A DNA stretch of 64,000 nt from positions 1-64,000 of the forward strand of contig JAKAKJ010000027.1 in assembly GCA_021824575.1 (NCBI GenBank). Reading direction: 5' to 3'. The notes below the pieces were generated by a model that ran no database searches, was not told the DNA's origin, and worked only from the letters and a program-made list of their open reading frames with translations. The position numbers and the translations under genes are program-made. Below, piece by piece: positions 26,973 to 35,619 of this stretch; within the stretch, counting starts at the first letter, position 1, and every line of letters begins with the position of its first letter. The stretch comes from Chloroflexota bacterium (GTDB taxonomy: Bacteria; Chloroflexota; Anaerolineae; Anaerolineales; Villigracilaceae).

Positions 26973-27485
26973 ATGCCAACCAATATCGAGATCAAAGCCC
27001 GCGCCCGCAATTTCCCGGACTTGAAGCGGCGCGCCGAATCCTTGAGCGATTCCCCTGTTCAGGTGATTCCGCAGGAAGACACGTTCTTCATCACGCCGCG
27101 TGGACGACTCAAACTGCGCGTCCTTGCTTCTGATCGTGGTCAACTGATTTATTACACGCGCCCGAATCAAAACGGCCCCAAACGTTCGGACTATCACATC
27201 TCCCAAACAAATGATCCTGAACATTTAAAGGAAACACTTGCGCTGGCTTACGGCGTGCGCGGCGTCGTCCGCAAGACGCGCTATCTTTACATGGTCGGAC
27301 AAACCCGCGTTCACCTGGATGAGGTCGAAGGTTTGGGCCAATTCATGGAATTGGAAGTTGTCATGCGGCACGATCAATCCGATGCGGACGGTCAGGCCAT
27401 TGCCAATGAATTGATGGGAAAACTTGGCATCGAACAAAGCGATTTGCTCGAAGGCGCGTACATGGATTTGATCGAGAACTGTTGA
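26973..27485 (+). CDS. CYTH-domain protein (class IV adenylate cyclase/thiamine triphosphatase-like)
   Basis: A 170-residue single CYTH domain. The N-terminal strand reads TNIEIKARARNFPDLKRR; the family's ExExK signature appears as N-x-E-x-K, so the first Glu is replaced by Asn. Downstream strands with RGRLKLRVL, VVRKTRYLYMVGQTRVHLDEVEGLGQFMELE match the triphosphate tunnel, including the Arg, Lys and Glu positions. Such enzymes hydrolyse or cyclise triphosphate compounds using Mg or Mn. Which substrate is used here cannot be told. Confidence 0.82.
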   Translation: MPTNIEIKARARNFPDLKRRAESLSDSPVQVIPQEDTFFITPRGRLKLRVLASDRGQLIYYTRPNQNGPKRSDYHISQTNDPEHLKETLALAYGVRGVVRKTRYLYMVGQTRVHLDEVEGLGQFMELEVVMRHDQSDADGQAIANELMGKLGIEQSDLLEGAYMDLIENC

Positions 27486-27528
27486 ACGCCCGCGCGTTGA
27501 AACGTTCAAACTTTCCAACGGAGAAAGA

Positions 27529-27933
27529 ATGCCCAATATCAAAGCCGTCAATCATATTGCCGTTGTCGTGGACGACATGGAAAAATCACTGTCCTTTTGG
27601 CGCGACGCATTGGGAATCGAAGTTCATGAATTACGCGATGTTCCTGTCGAGAAATCGCAGGTGGCTTTCCTTCCGCTGGCTGGCTCCGAAGTGGAATTGG
27701 TCAAACCCACAAGCGATGATTCGGGTATCGCAAAATATCTTGCCAAACGTGGACCGGGGATGCACCATATCTGTCTCGAAGTGGATGATCTTGATGCGAT
27801 GCTTGTTCAACTGAAGTCCAAAGGAATCCATCTTATCAATGAAGAGCCGCGCACAGCCGCCGATGGAAAAAAATATGCGTTCGTCCACCCCGAATCAACG
27901 AGCGGCGTTTTGGTGGAACTGTATCAGGTTTGA
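27529..27933 (+). CDS. mce: Methylmalonyl-CoA epimerase
   Basis: A 134-residue VOC-fold protein that interconverts the two epimers of methylmalonyl-CoA in propionate and odd-chain fatty acid metabolism. Metal ligands are visible in NHIAVVVDDMEKSLSFWRDA (His near residue 8), GPGMHHICLEVDDLDAML (second His) and GVLVELYQV (Glu). The length equals the family norm. No mutase gene is adjacent. It is preceded by GGAGAAAG, a good ribosome site. Confidence 0.88.
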   Translation: MPNIKAVNHIAVVVDDMEKSLSFWRDALGIEVHELRDVPVEKSQVAFLPLAGSEVELVKPTSDDSGIAKYLAKRGPGMHHICLEVDDLDAMLVQLKSKGIHLINEEPRTAADGKKYAFVHPESTSGVLVELYQV

Positions 27934-27995
27934 GAAGCAGAGCAAATCGCATTCGATTCGAATCTTGTTGATATTCTTTGTGGTTTAATTGAGCA

Positions 27996-29438
27996 ATGCT
28001 TGAAAAAATTCCGTCCATTCTTCGCGATCAGTGCGGCCTTGACTCCAAGAAGCCGCTCATCGTCGGCGTTTCCGGCGGACCAGACAGCCTCTGCCTCATG
28101 GACGTTTTGCGTACCGCAGGCTACCACATCATCGTTGCCCATTTCAATCACAAATTAAGAGCGGAGTCCGATGTCGAAGCGAACGCGGTTGAGAAGACGG
28201 CTTCGCGTTTGATGCTTCCGTGCGTGGTTGGCAGTGAAGATGTCCGCACGCGCGCCCACGCGGACGGCCTTTCCATCGAGGAAGCCGCGCGCAACCTTCG
28301 TTATGAGTTTCTGTTCAATCAAGCGCACCGGCTCAATGCCCAGGCTGTGGCGGTCGCGCACACCGCTGACGACCAGGTCGAGACGGTGCTGATGCACTTT
28401 ATCCGCGGCGCGGGCCTGACCGGACTCAAGGGCATGACTTATCGCACGCTTCTGGCAACATTCGACTCCGAGATTCCAATCATCCGCCCGCTGCTGGACG
28501 CCTGGCGTGAAGAGACCGTCATTTATTGCGCGTCCCACGGCCTCACGCCGCATTATGATCCGAGCAACGATTCGTTCAACTTCCTCCGCAATCGCCTGCG
28601 TCACGCGTTGATCCCCGCCATCGAAACATATAATCCGCGTTTCCGTGAAGCAGTCTGGCGTTCCGTCCAATCACTTTCATCTGACCACGCTGTGCTGACG
28701 GAAACGATCGAAGCATGGTGGAAGAAATGTGTCATTCAGGAAACCGTTGATTACATCATGCTGGACTTATCTTTCCTTTCGACGCGTTCGTCGGGACTTC
28801 AACGGAATCTGATTCGACGCGCGGTGGAACGCCTCATTCCCGGACAGGAAACGGTGTACGCCGTCCTTGAGCGGGCGGTGGCCTTTATAGCGGATACCGC
28901 GCGCGTCCGCATGGATTTGACCGGCGGCCTTGTGCTTTTCCGCGAGGCGGATGCGCTGTATCTCGCCAAGCCGGATGCCCAACTTCCGTTTGATCGCTGG
29001 CCGCAGATGCCCGCGCAATTGGATTCGATTGAGCTTTCCTTGCCGGGCCACGTGGACATTTCCGGAGGCTGGCGTTTCTCGTCGGAGAAATGGCGGCTCC
29101 CGGCATTGGCGTGGGAACAGTCCACTCGGAACGACGACCGCTTCCAGGTCTGGTTGGATGCGGAGGGCCTGCCCGAACGATTGGAATTGCGCGTGAGACA
29201 GCCCGGCGATCTCTTTGAGCCGCTTGGCATGAAAGGTCATTCGCAGAAATTATCGGACTTCTTCACCAACGCCAAATTGCCGAGGCGCGCGCGTGACCGC
29301 TGGCCGTTATTGTGTTCGGGCGATCTGGTGATTTGGGTCCCCGGTTATCGCCCGGCTGATGACTTCAAATTGAATCAGACTTCGAAGCGGATTGTCTATT
29401 TTGCGCTGACACCGCCGCAGGAAAATGCTGAAACATAA
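27996..29438 (+). CDS. tilS: tRNA(Ile)-lysidine synthase
   Basis: A 480-residue enzyme that attaches lysine to C34 of the tRNA-Ile that reads AUA. The PP-loop ATPase motif GVSGGPDSLCLMDVL is near residue 25, with VAHFNHKLRAESDVEA and VAVAHTADDQVETVLMHFIRG following. The C-terminal TilS domains end with QKLSDFFTNAKLPRRARDRW and LVIWVPGYRPADDF. This is full length. Start ATG 27996 lies 62 bases after mce. A strong hairpin (29437-29467) immediately follows the stop codon. Confidence 0.93.
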   Translation: MLEKIPSILRDQCGLDSKKPLIVGVSGGPDSLCLMDVLRTAGYHIIVAHFNHKLRAESDVEANAVEKTASRLMLPCVVGSEDVRTRAHADGLSIEEAARNLRYEFLFNQAHRLNAQAVAVAHTADDQVETVLMHFIRGAGLTGLKGMTYRTLLATFDSEIPIIRPLLDAWREETVIYCASHGLTPHYDPSNDSFNFLRNRLRHALIPAIETYNPRFREAVWRSVQSLSSDHAVLTETIEAWWKKCVIQETVDYIMLDLSFLSTRSSGLQRNLIRRAVERLIPGQETVYAVLERAVAFIADTARVRMDLTGGLVLFREADALYLAKPDAQLPFDRWPQMPAQLDSIELSLPGHVDISGGWRFSSEKWRLPALAWEQSTRNDDRFQVWLDAEGLPERLELRVRQPGDLFEPLGMKGHSQKLSDFFTNAKLPRRARDRWPLLCSGDLVIWVPGYRPADDFKLNQTSKRIVYFALTPPQENAET

Positions 29439-29470
29439 ACATCGCCCCGGAACTCGAGGCGATGTTTGTT
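29437..29470 (+). terminator. Intrinsic terminator after tilS
   Basis: A perfect 10-bp stem AAACATCGCC / GGCGATGTTT (29437-29446 and 29458-29467) with an 11-base loop. It is followed by GTTTAAAT. It starts at the tilS stop codon and should end the 24907-29438 transcript. Confidence 0.7.
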
Positions 29471-29495
29471 TAAATCAAATGCTGAAAATATCCAT

Positions 29496-29717
29496 GTCGT
29501 TGCGGGGAAGGCGTTTTTCCTGACGGCCGCGAAGCGTGCCTTCGGCAAGCAATCCCTTCGCTCAAATTATTCAGGTTAACTTTGATTGGTTTACAAGGTC
29601 ATGCTCCCGGCGGCGTCCTCACCGCCGAGGGCGGCGGCTGAAGCAGAAGTGGGTTGCCAGGCAATTCATGTTAACCAGAATAGGAGACTGCTTCGGGCAA
29701 AGCATCCTCGCAGCGAC
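29496..29717. repeat. Enlarged copy of the GTCATTGCGAG-type inverted repeat
   Basis: The left arm GTCGTTGCGGGGA (29496-29508) and right arm TCCTCGCAGCGAC (29705-29717) are imperfect complements. Interior blocks GCAATCCC and GGAGACTGCTTCG match the element at 32130-32208. About 140 bases, with a GC-rich CGGCGGCGTCCTCACCGCCG segment and inner AGGTTAAC / GTTAACC arms, have been added in the middle. No gene is seen in this 300-base gap. Confidence 0.5.
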
Positions 29718-29738
29718 GTATGAATATAAATTTATCCG

Positions 29739-30629
29739 CTAACCTTCGCTGAGTTGCTTCAGTTTGAAATGGATTTCGCGCCACTGAATTTTCGAGACAC
29801 CCATCTTCTGCCGGACTTTATCCGGCTCCATGCCCGATTGGAAATCGCGCAGGATGCACGTCCAGCGGCACATATCAAATGAAAGATGTTTGCTCAAGCC
29901 CGCTTCTTCGCCAATATCTTCGAGCAGATATTCCAGCCGGCGCGGCGACCATGGAAAGAGCTGGTCCGTGGGCTGATATTGCGCGAGATACTCCTGGTAA
30001 GCCGGAATCCAATCTTCGGTCAGCGGAAGTTTGCGTTCCTTGTAGCGATTCGCCGGGCTGGAATAACGGATGAAGACATACGGTCCATCCGGCGCATCAA
30101 TTTCCACATGGTTGAGATGAATGCCAAGGCATTCACTCTTCTTGATGCCGGTTGTTAACAGAAGATGCAAAAGCGCGAAGGAGCGAGCGTCCGGCTTTTG
30201 GGCGCGGCGATGCCGGTCCGCCGCGGTCAAGGCCGCGTTGACTTCGTCATCGGTCAAAACTTGGGGAAGTGGACTAATCGCGGAGCGCTGCAAAACTTTC
30301 TCCGCCGGGTCGGTGACGAGAACTCCGTATTGACTAAGCCAGCGGAAAAATGATTTGGTCGCAGTGATGCGCCGCGCCAGCGTCTTCGGGCTGCACGGAA
30401 CATCGCGCTCCTTTTCCATCCATTCGAAGAAACGGTTGAGGTCCTTGGTGGTGATGGCGCCGATGACGCGGTCAGGAGGCAGAAATTGGGTCAGCAAACG
30501 CACGTCGGAAAGGAATGCCTTGACCGTGTTGGGCGAGCGTCCCTGATCGTAAAGAAATGATTCCCAGGCTTTGAGCGCGGGCGTAAGCGCGGTCTGGGCG
30601 GTGATATGGGCCGAATCTTTTGAAGGCAT
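29739..30629 (-). CDS. XerC-like tyrosine recombinase fold protein with degenerate active site
   Basis: A 296-residue protein with the two-domain layout of XerC/D-type integrases: a SAM-like N-terminal domain (ALKAWESFLYDQGRSPNTV) and a catalytic-fold C-terminal domain. The catalytic residues are mostly missing. The first Arg box reads TTGIKKSECLG (Arg to Lys). The HxLR box reads FDMCRWTC, so only the second Arg remains. The LGH box reads MGVSKIQW. The nucleophile region reads REIHFK with no Tyr. It is the right length and not frameshifted, which suggests a DNA-binding protein that has lost recombination. The flanking repeat at 29496 and the lone position do not suggest a mobile element. Confidence 0.75.
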   Translation of the reverse strand: MPSKDSAHITAQTALTPALKAWESFLYDQGRSPNTVKAFLSDVRLLTQFLPPDRVIGAITTKDLNRFFEWMEKERDVPCSPKTLARRITATKSFFRWLSQYGVLVTDPAEKVLQRSAISPLPQVLTDDEVNAALTAADRHRRAQKPDARSFALLHLLLTTGIKKSECLGIHLNHVEIDAPDGPYVFIRYSSPANRYKERKLPLTEDWIPAYQEYLAQYQPTDQLFPWSPRRLEYLLEDIGEEAGLSKHLSFDMCRWTCILRDFQSGMEPDKVRQKMGVSKIQWREIHFKLKQLSEG

Positions 30630-30807
30630 GATGCCTCCTTGAGTGCAAAATTATGGCGTGTAGCCTTTGCGTATAGTTTAGCAGAAAAACAGGTGTGATG
30701 TCAATCACCGATTCGTAGAAAAGGATTTGGGATGAAATAGCGTGCGTTCACGGTACAATCTGTTTTCACAATTTACGAATTACTAATTACGTTTTACAAT
30801 CCCTCGC

Positions 30808-32151
30808 ATGTCTGACATCGAAACCGCATACAATTCCGCTCTCGACTATCTCTATTCCTTTGTTGATTACAGTCTCAAACATTCATCTGAGCTTGCCAAA
30901 GCCGATTTCAACCTCGACCGTATGCGCGCGTTGATGGCTGAACTTGGGTACCCGCAGGATCAATATCCGATCATTCATGTGGCAGGGACGAAGGGCAAAG
31001 GCTCGGTCTGCGCTTTATGCGCCTCGGCGCTTCAGGCCGCGGGCTACAAAACCGGGCTTTATACGTCGCCGCATTTGTTGGATTATGCGGAACGGATTCG
31101 GATCAACGGCGAACCAATTTCACATGCCGAACTGGTTCAACTGGTCGAACAGGTCAAACCGGCGGTGTCCAGGATTCCAAAACTCACGACGTTCGAGATC
31201 ACAACCGCGATTGGATTTTTATATTTTGCCCAGCAAAAAGTGGATGCGGCAGTGATCGAAGTTGGTCTCGGCGGGCGATTGGATGCGACCAATGTTGTCA
31301 TGCCAAAAGTTTCGGTCATCACGTCGCTTTCATATGACCACATGGCCGTGTTGGGAAATACGCTTACGTTGATTGCTGGTGAAAAAGCCGGGATCATCAA
31401 GCCGGGCATGCCATTGGTTTCCGCACCGCAAAAAGATGAAGCACTGCAAGTCTTGGTCAGGATTGCGAAAGAACGCAATGCGCCAATGACGCTCGTCGGA
31501 CGAGATGTTACTTTCAAATCATTAAATCATTCGCTTGATGGTCAAACAATCCAGATTGTAAATAACCTTCAACCTTCTAACCTGCCAACTTTCAAACTTC
31601 CTTTACTTGGCGCCCATCAAGTGGATAATGCTGCGACAGCTTACACCGCGCTTAAAGTCAGCGGACTTAAAATTTCAGATCGCGATATTCAAAATGGTTT
31701 TGCTGAAGTAAAATGGCCTGCTCGCTTTGAAGTCGTTCGGCGCGAGCCGCCCGTGATTTTCGACTCGGCGCACAACCAGGATTCGTTCGCGCGGCTTCGT
31801 CAGGCGCTGGACGATTATTTCCCGAATAAATCCGTTTATCTGATCTTTGGCGCATCGGAAGATAAAAACATTCCGGGGATGTTCGTTGAGATCAAGCCAA
31901 AAGTCAAGCGGATGTTCGTGACGAAGGCCAACCATCCGCGCGCGTTGGAGCCAGAGAAAATCGTCGAGTTGGCGCGGCAGGCCGAAGTCCCGAATGAAGC
32001 GGCGGAGTCAGTTGAGTCCGCATTCGCCAGCGCGCTGGCTTTGTCCGAAAAAGATGGTAGCATTGTCCTGTCCGCTGGTTCGATGTTTGTCACTGCGGAA
32101 GCAATGGCGGCATGGAAAAAATTAAAGATGTCATTGCGAGGAGCCGCTTAG
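30808..32151 (+). CDS. folC: Folylpolyglutamate synthase / dihydrofolate synthase
   Basis: A 447-residue Mur-ligase-type enzyme that adds glutamate to dihydropteroate and folates. Key motifs are the P-loop HVAGTKGKGSVCAL near residue 58, LYTSPHLLDYAERIRINGEP, TTAIGFLYFAQQKVDAAVIEVGLGGRLDATN and the C-terminal FDSAHNQDSF. The last codons (MSLRGAA and stop) are encoded by the left part of an inserted repeat (32130-32208), so the original C-terminus has been replaced. There is no strong ribosome site before ATG 30808. Confidence 0.92.
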   Translation: MSDIETAYNSALDYLYSFVDYSLKHSSELAKADFNLDRMRALMAELGYPQDQYPIIHVAGTKGKGSVCALCASALQAAGYKTGLYTSPHLLDYAERIRINGEPISHAELVQLVEQVKPAVSRIPKLTTFEITTAIGFLYFAQQKVDAAVIEVGLGGRLDATNVVMPKVSVITSLSYDHMAVLGNTLTLIAGEKAGIIKPGMPLVSAPQKDEALQVLVRIAKERNAPMTLVGRDVTFKSLNHSLDGQTIQIVNNLQPSNLPTFKLPLLGAHQVDNAATAYTALKVSGLKISDRDIQNGFAEVKWPARFEVVRREPPVIFDSAHNQDSFARLRQALDDYFPNKSVYLIFGASEDKNIPGMFVEIKPKVKRMFVTKANHPRALEPEKIVELARQAEVPNEAAESVESAFASALALSEKDGSIVLSAGSMFVTAEAMAAWKKLKMSLRGAA

Positions 32152-32208
32152 CGGTGACGTGGCAATCCCCTCGTAAACAGGAGATTGCTTCGCTTCGCTC
32201 GCAATGAC
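32130..32208. repeat. Dispersed inverted repeat with GTCATTGCGAG arms
   Basis: Perfect 11-bp terminal arms GTCATTGCGAG (32130-32140) and CTCGCAATGAC (32198-32208). Interior blocks are GGCAATCCCCT and GGAGATTGCTTCGCTTCG. Elements of this look are common in many bacterial genomes. Here the left end runs into folC and provides its last residues and stop codon. Related copies are at 7538-7606 and 29496-29717. Confidence 0.7.
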
Positions 32209-32218
32209 ATGAGGTCAT

Positions 32219-34711
32219 ATGAATCATCAAGCCGATTGGAACGAAGAAGAAGATAATTTCAATTTAGCGTTATCGCAACGCACCGAAGAACTGTATCGCG
32301 TGCCTAATCAGGAACCGAATGAGGAAGGCCTGATCGAAGCAGTGGTGATGCCGCTGCGCGATCTTGTCGTATTCCCGCGCATGGTCTCGCCGATCTTTGT
32401 TGGACGCGAATCTTCGCTGCTCGCGGCACAGGAAGCGCAAACCAAAAATGAAACCGTGATCGGCCTCGTACAAAAGGACCCCGAGATTGATGATCCCAAG
32501 CCTTCTGACTTTTTGACGATTGGCGTCGAGATGGCGGTGGGGCGTTTGCTCTCGATGCCCGATGGCTCTTCATCTGCGCTGGTGCAGGGACGCCGGCGCG
32601 TCGAGGTTGTGGACTTTGTGCGGACGCGGCCCTACATGAAAGTTCGCGCCCGCGTCATTTTCGAACCGACAACGGCTGACCGTCAAACGCAGGCGCTCAT
32701 GCGCTCGGTGCTCGATCTGTTCGACCGTTGCGTGCAGTTGGATCGCTCGATTCCCGAAGAAGCACATGTCTTCGCGATGAACATCGCCGAGCCGGGTTGG
32801 CTGGCGGACATGATCGCCACGTCGCTTGCGTTGAATTACGAAGCCAAGCAAAGCCTGCTGACCTTACTCGACCCGCGCGGACGTTTGCAGGCCGTCCACA
32901 AGATTTTGGCGCAGGAAGTGGATGTTCTCGAACTCGAAGATGAAATTCATTCGCGCGTTCAAAATGAAGTGGACAAGAGTCAGCGCGAATTTTATTTGCG
33001 TGAGCAAATGCGCCAGATCCAAAACGAATTGGGTGAAGGCGATATCTTCACGCGTGACGCAGCGGAACTCAAGAAAAAAATCGAAGCCGCGAATTTGCCC
33101 GAAGAGCCAAAGAGTGTTGCGCTCAAAGAACTCGAACGGTTGAATCAAATGCCGCCGATGGCTCCCGAAGTTGGAATCATCCGCACATACATTGATTGGA
33201 TTCTCGATCTGCCGTGGACAAAGTCCACGCCCGATAATTTGGATGTCAAACATGCCGCCAAGATTCTGGACCGCGATCATTATGGTTTGAAAAAAGCCAA
33301 GGAACGAATCCTTGAATACATCGCAGTGCGTTCGCTAAAACCGAAAAAGGAACGCCAGCCAATCTTGTGTTTTGTAGGTCCGCCCGGAACCGGTAAAACA
33401 TCGTTGGGCCGTTCGATTGCCGAGTCGCTTGGACGAAAGTTCGTGCGCGTCTCGTTGGGTGGCGTGCGTGATGAAGCGGAAATCCGCGGTCACCGCCGCA
33501 CGTACATCGGCGCGCTGCCCGGACGGATTCTCCAAACCATGAAACGCGCCGGCACAGCCAATCCGCTTTTCATGCTGGATGAGATTGATAAACTCTATTC
33601 CGATTTTCGCGGCGATCCTGCGTCAGCCATGCTCGAAGTGCTCGATCCCGAACAGAATAATTCCTTCAGCGATCATTACCTCGAATTGCCTTTTGATCTT
33701 TCAAAGGTCATGTTCATCACTACAGCCAATTATCTCGGTTCGATTCCGTCTCCGCTGCTCGACCGCATGGAAGTCATTGAGTTTCCTGGTTACATCGAGG
33801 AAGAAAAAATCGAGATTGCGAATCGTTATCTCATCCCGCGCCAGATCGAAGAGAACGGAGTTGCGGATATTGGTTTGACTTTTGAAACCGGCGCGCTCCA
33901 GCGCATCATCCGTGAATACACATTCGAAGCAGGCGTCCGCAATCTCGAGCGCGAGATCGGTCGCATCGCGCGCAAAGTGGCGCGGCTCAAAGCTGAGGAA
34001 AAGAAATATCCAACTGCAATCACCCCGGATATGATCGAGAAATTTCTTGATCCGCCGCAATACATCCCGCCTGAGATGGAAAAAGCCGATGAAGTCGGCG
34101 TGGTAGAGTCGCTGGCATGGACGGAAAACGGCGGCGAGATCATGCCGGTCGAAGTTGCAGTGTTGGAAGGCAAAGGCTCATTGCAAATGACCGGCCAGTT
34201 GGGCGAGGTTATGCAAGAGTCCGGGCAGGCCGCGCTGACCTACATCAAATCGCGCGCCGCGGCGCTTGGCATCGAGATGGAAGTCTTCGAGCGTATGGAT
34301 ATTCATTTGCATATGCCGGAAGGCGCGATTCCGAAAGATGGCCCATCCGCGGGCATCACGATTGCAACCGCGATGATTTCCGCGATGACGGGCCGGCCCG
34401 TTTATCGTTACGTCGGCATGACGGGCGAGATCACGCTGCGCGGACGAATCCTGCCGATTGGCGGTGTGCGTGAAAAAGTTTTGGCGGCGCATCGCGCGGG
34501 ACTGAAAGTGGTCTTGCTTCCCGAAAAGAATCTCAAGGATTTGCATGACGTTCCCAAGACCGTCCGCTCAGAATTGAAAATCATTCCGGTCACGCACATG
34601 GATCAGGTCATTGATGTGGCGCTCGCACCAGAACCGATCATCGAGCCGCCGCGGCCGCGAAAACGCCAGAGCGAAGAATCGAGTGAAGCGCAGGCAGCAG
34701 AAGAGGAGTAG
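32219..34711 (+). CDS. lon: ATP-dependent Lon protease
   Basis: An 830-residue LonA. An N-terminal substrate domain (from about residue 40, VVMPLRDLVVFPRMVSPIFV) is followed by a helical region and an AAA+ module with Walker A GPPGTGKTS near residue 387 and Walker B FMLDEIDKL. The C-terminal protease domain has the Ser-Lys dyad: Ser near 709 in KDGPSAGITIATAM and Lys near 752 in IGGVREKVLAAHRAG. All parts are intact and the length is normal. The first 38 residues are acidic. It degrades damaged and regulatory proteins in the cytoplasm. Confidence 0.96.
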   Translation: MNHQADWNEEEDNFNLALSQRTEELYRVPNQEPNEEGLIEAVVMPLRDLVVFPRMVSPIFVGRESSLLAAQEAQTKNETVIGLVQKDPEIDDPKPSDFLTIGVEMAVGRLLSMPDGSSSALVQGRRRVEVVDFVRTRPYMKVRARVIFEPTTADRQTQALMRSVLDLFDRCVQLDRSIPEEAHVFAMNIAEPGWLADMIATSLALNYEAKQSLLTLLDPRGRLQAVHKILAQEVDVLELEDEIHSRVQNEVDKSQREFYLREQMRQIQNELGEGDIFTRDAAELKKKIEAANLPEEPKSVALKELERLNQMPPMAPEVGIIRTYIDWILDLPWTKSTPDNLDVKHAAKILDRDHYGLKKAKERILEYIAVRSLKPKKERQPILCFVGPPGTGKTSLGRSIAESLGRKFVRVSLGGVRDEAEIRGHRRTYIGALPGRILQTMKRAGTANPLFMLDEIDKLYSDFRGDPASAMLEVLDPEQNNSFSDHYLELPFDLSKVMFITTANYLGSIPSPLLDRMEVIEFPGYIEEEKIEIANRYLIPRQIEENGVADIGLTFETGALQRIIREYTFEAGVRNLEREIGRIARKVARLKAEEKKYPTAITPDMIEKFLDPPQYIPPEMEKADEVGVVESLAWTENGGEIMPVEVAVLEGKGSLQMTGQLGEVMQESGQAALTYIKSRAAALGIEMEVFERMDIHLHMPEGAIPKDGPSAGITIATAMISAMTGRPVYRYVGMTGEITLRGRILPIGGVREKVLAAHRAGLKVVLLPEKNLKDLHDVPKTVRSELKIIPVTHMDQVIDVALAPEPIIEPPRPRKRQSEESSEAQAAEEE

Positions 34712-34780
34712 AAAGTAGAGCGAATAGAAAGTCTGTGTGCCGCCATTTGCTGCTTTCTACTCGCCATTTTCTATTCTCTT
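34703..34780. repeat. Short AT-rich inverted repeat between lon and the SDR gene
   Basis: GAGTAGAAAG and GAATAGAAAG on the left are complementary, within one mismatch, to CTTTCTACTC and TTTCTATTCTC on the right. It could form a hairpin that ends the lon transcript, but there is no clean T-tract. Size and position are otherwise unremarkable. Confidence 0.35.
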
Positions 34781-34791
34781 ATAGGAGATGC

Positions 34792-35610
34792 ATGGCATCG
34801 CTTAAAGGTAAGGTTGTTCTCATCACTGGCGCATCTTCCGGTTTTGGCGAAGATGCGGCCCGGCTTTTTGCAAAAGAAGGATGCAGAGTTGTGCTCGCTG
34901 CCCGTCGGCTTGAACGATTGCAGGCTTTGACGAATCAAATCCAGAAGGACGGGGGCGAAGCAGTTGCCATTCCAGTGGATGTGGCCGAACGCGATGAAAT
35001 TGAAGTCATGGTTCAATCTGCATTGGATGTTTATGGACAGATTGATATTTTGTTCAACAATGCCGGTTTTGGCCGACTCGATTGGCTGGAAAACCTCGAC
35101 CCAGCGCGCGATATAGAAACGCAGATAGATGTCAATTTGATTGGCGTGATTCAAGTTACGCGCGCGGTGCTTCCGCACATGCTCAAGCGCAGGAGCGGAC
35201 ACATCATCAACATGTCGTCAGTTGCCGGCCTGATCGCCGCGCCGTTATACACGATTTATGCCGCGACGAAATATGGCGTGCGCGGTTTTACCGACGCGCT
35301 GCGCCGCGAAGTTGCTCCATTCGGAATCAAAGTTTCTGGAATTTATCCCGGCCCGGCTGCAACAGAATTCAGCCAGCACATCGGGAACAATCCGGTGAAG
35401 AAAAGTTTCAACCGCTTCAATCGCCTTTCCATGACTTCGGAATATGTTGCCCGCCGCGTCGTTGCGCTTGCGAAATCTCCGCGGCGCGTTGTCATCATTC
35501 CGTGGTGGTATCGTCCCGCGATTGGACTCAACGCGGTTTGGCCAGGATCGGTGGACTGGTTCATGAATACATTTTTCACCAGCAAGAATCATAAACTTCA
35601 AATGGATTAG
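34792..35610 (+). CDS. Short-chain dehydrogenase/reductase
   Basis: A 272-residue classical SDR. It has the cofactor motif VLITGASSGFGEDAARLF, NNAGFG, the catalytic Ser in INMSSVAGLI and the YxxxK pair in YTIYAATKYGVRGF. AARRLER after strand 2 suggests NADP(H). ATG 34792 follows AGGAG four bases upstream. A membrane-associating C-terminal stretch (AIGLNAVWPGSVDWFMNTFF) is seen. Substrate unknown. The peptidase gene begins nine bases later. Confidence 0.88.
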   Translation: MASLKGKVVLITGASSGFGEDAARLFAKEGCRVVLAARRLERLQALTNQIQKDGGEAVAIPVDVAERDEIEVMVQSALDVYGQIDILFNNAGFGRLDWLENLDPARDIETQIDVNLIGVIQVTRAVLPHMLKRRSGHIINMSSVAGLIAAPLYTIYAATKYGVRGFTDALRREVAPFGIKVSGIYPGPAATEFSQHIGNNPVKKSFNRFNRLSMTSEYVARRVVALAKSPRRVVIIPWWYRPAIGLNAVWPGSVDWFMNTFFTSKNHKLQMD

Positions 35611-35619
35611 GATGTGAAC

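Noticed and set aside
29439-32218. CRISPR array or insertion sequence around the repeats and XerC-like gene
   Set aside because: Repeats are few, widely spaced and palindromic, with no spacers; there is no transposase and the integrase-like protein lacks its active site.
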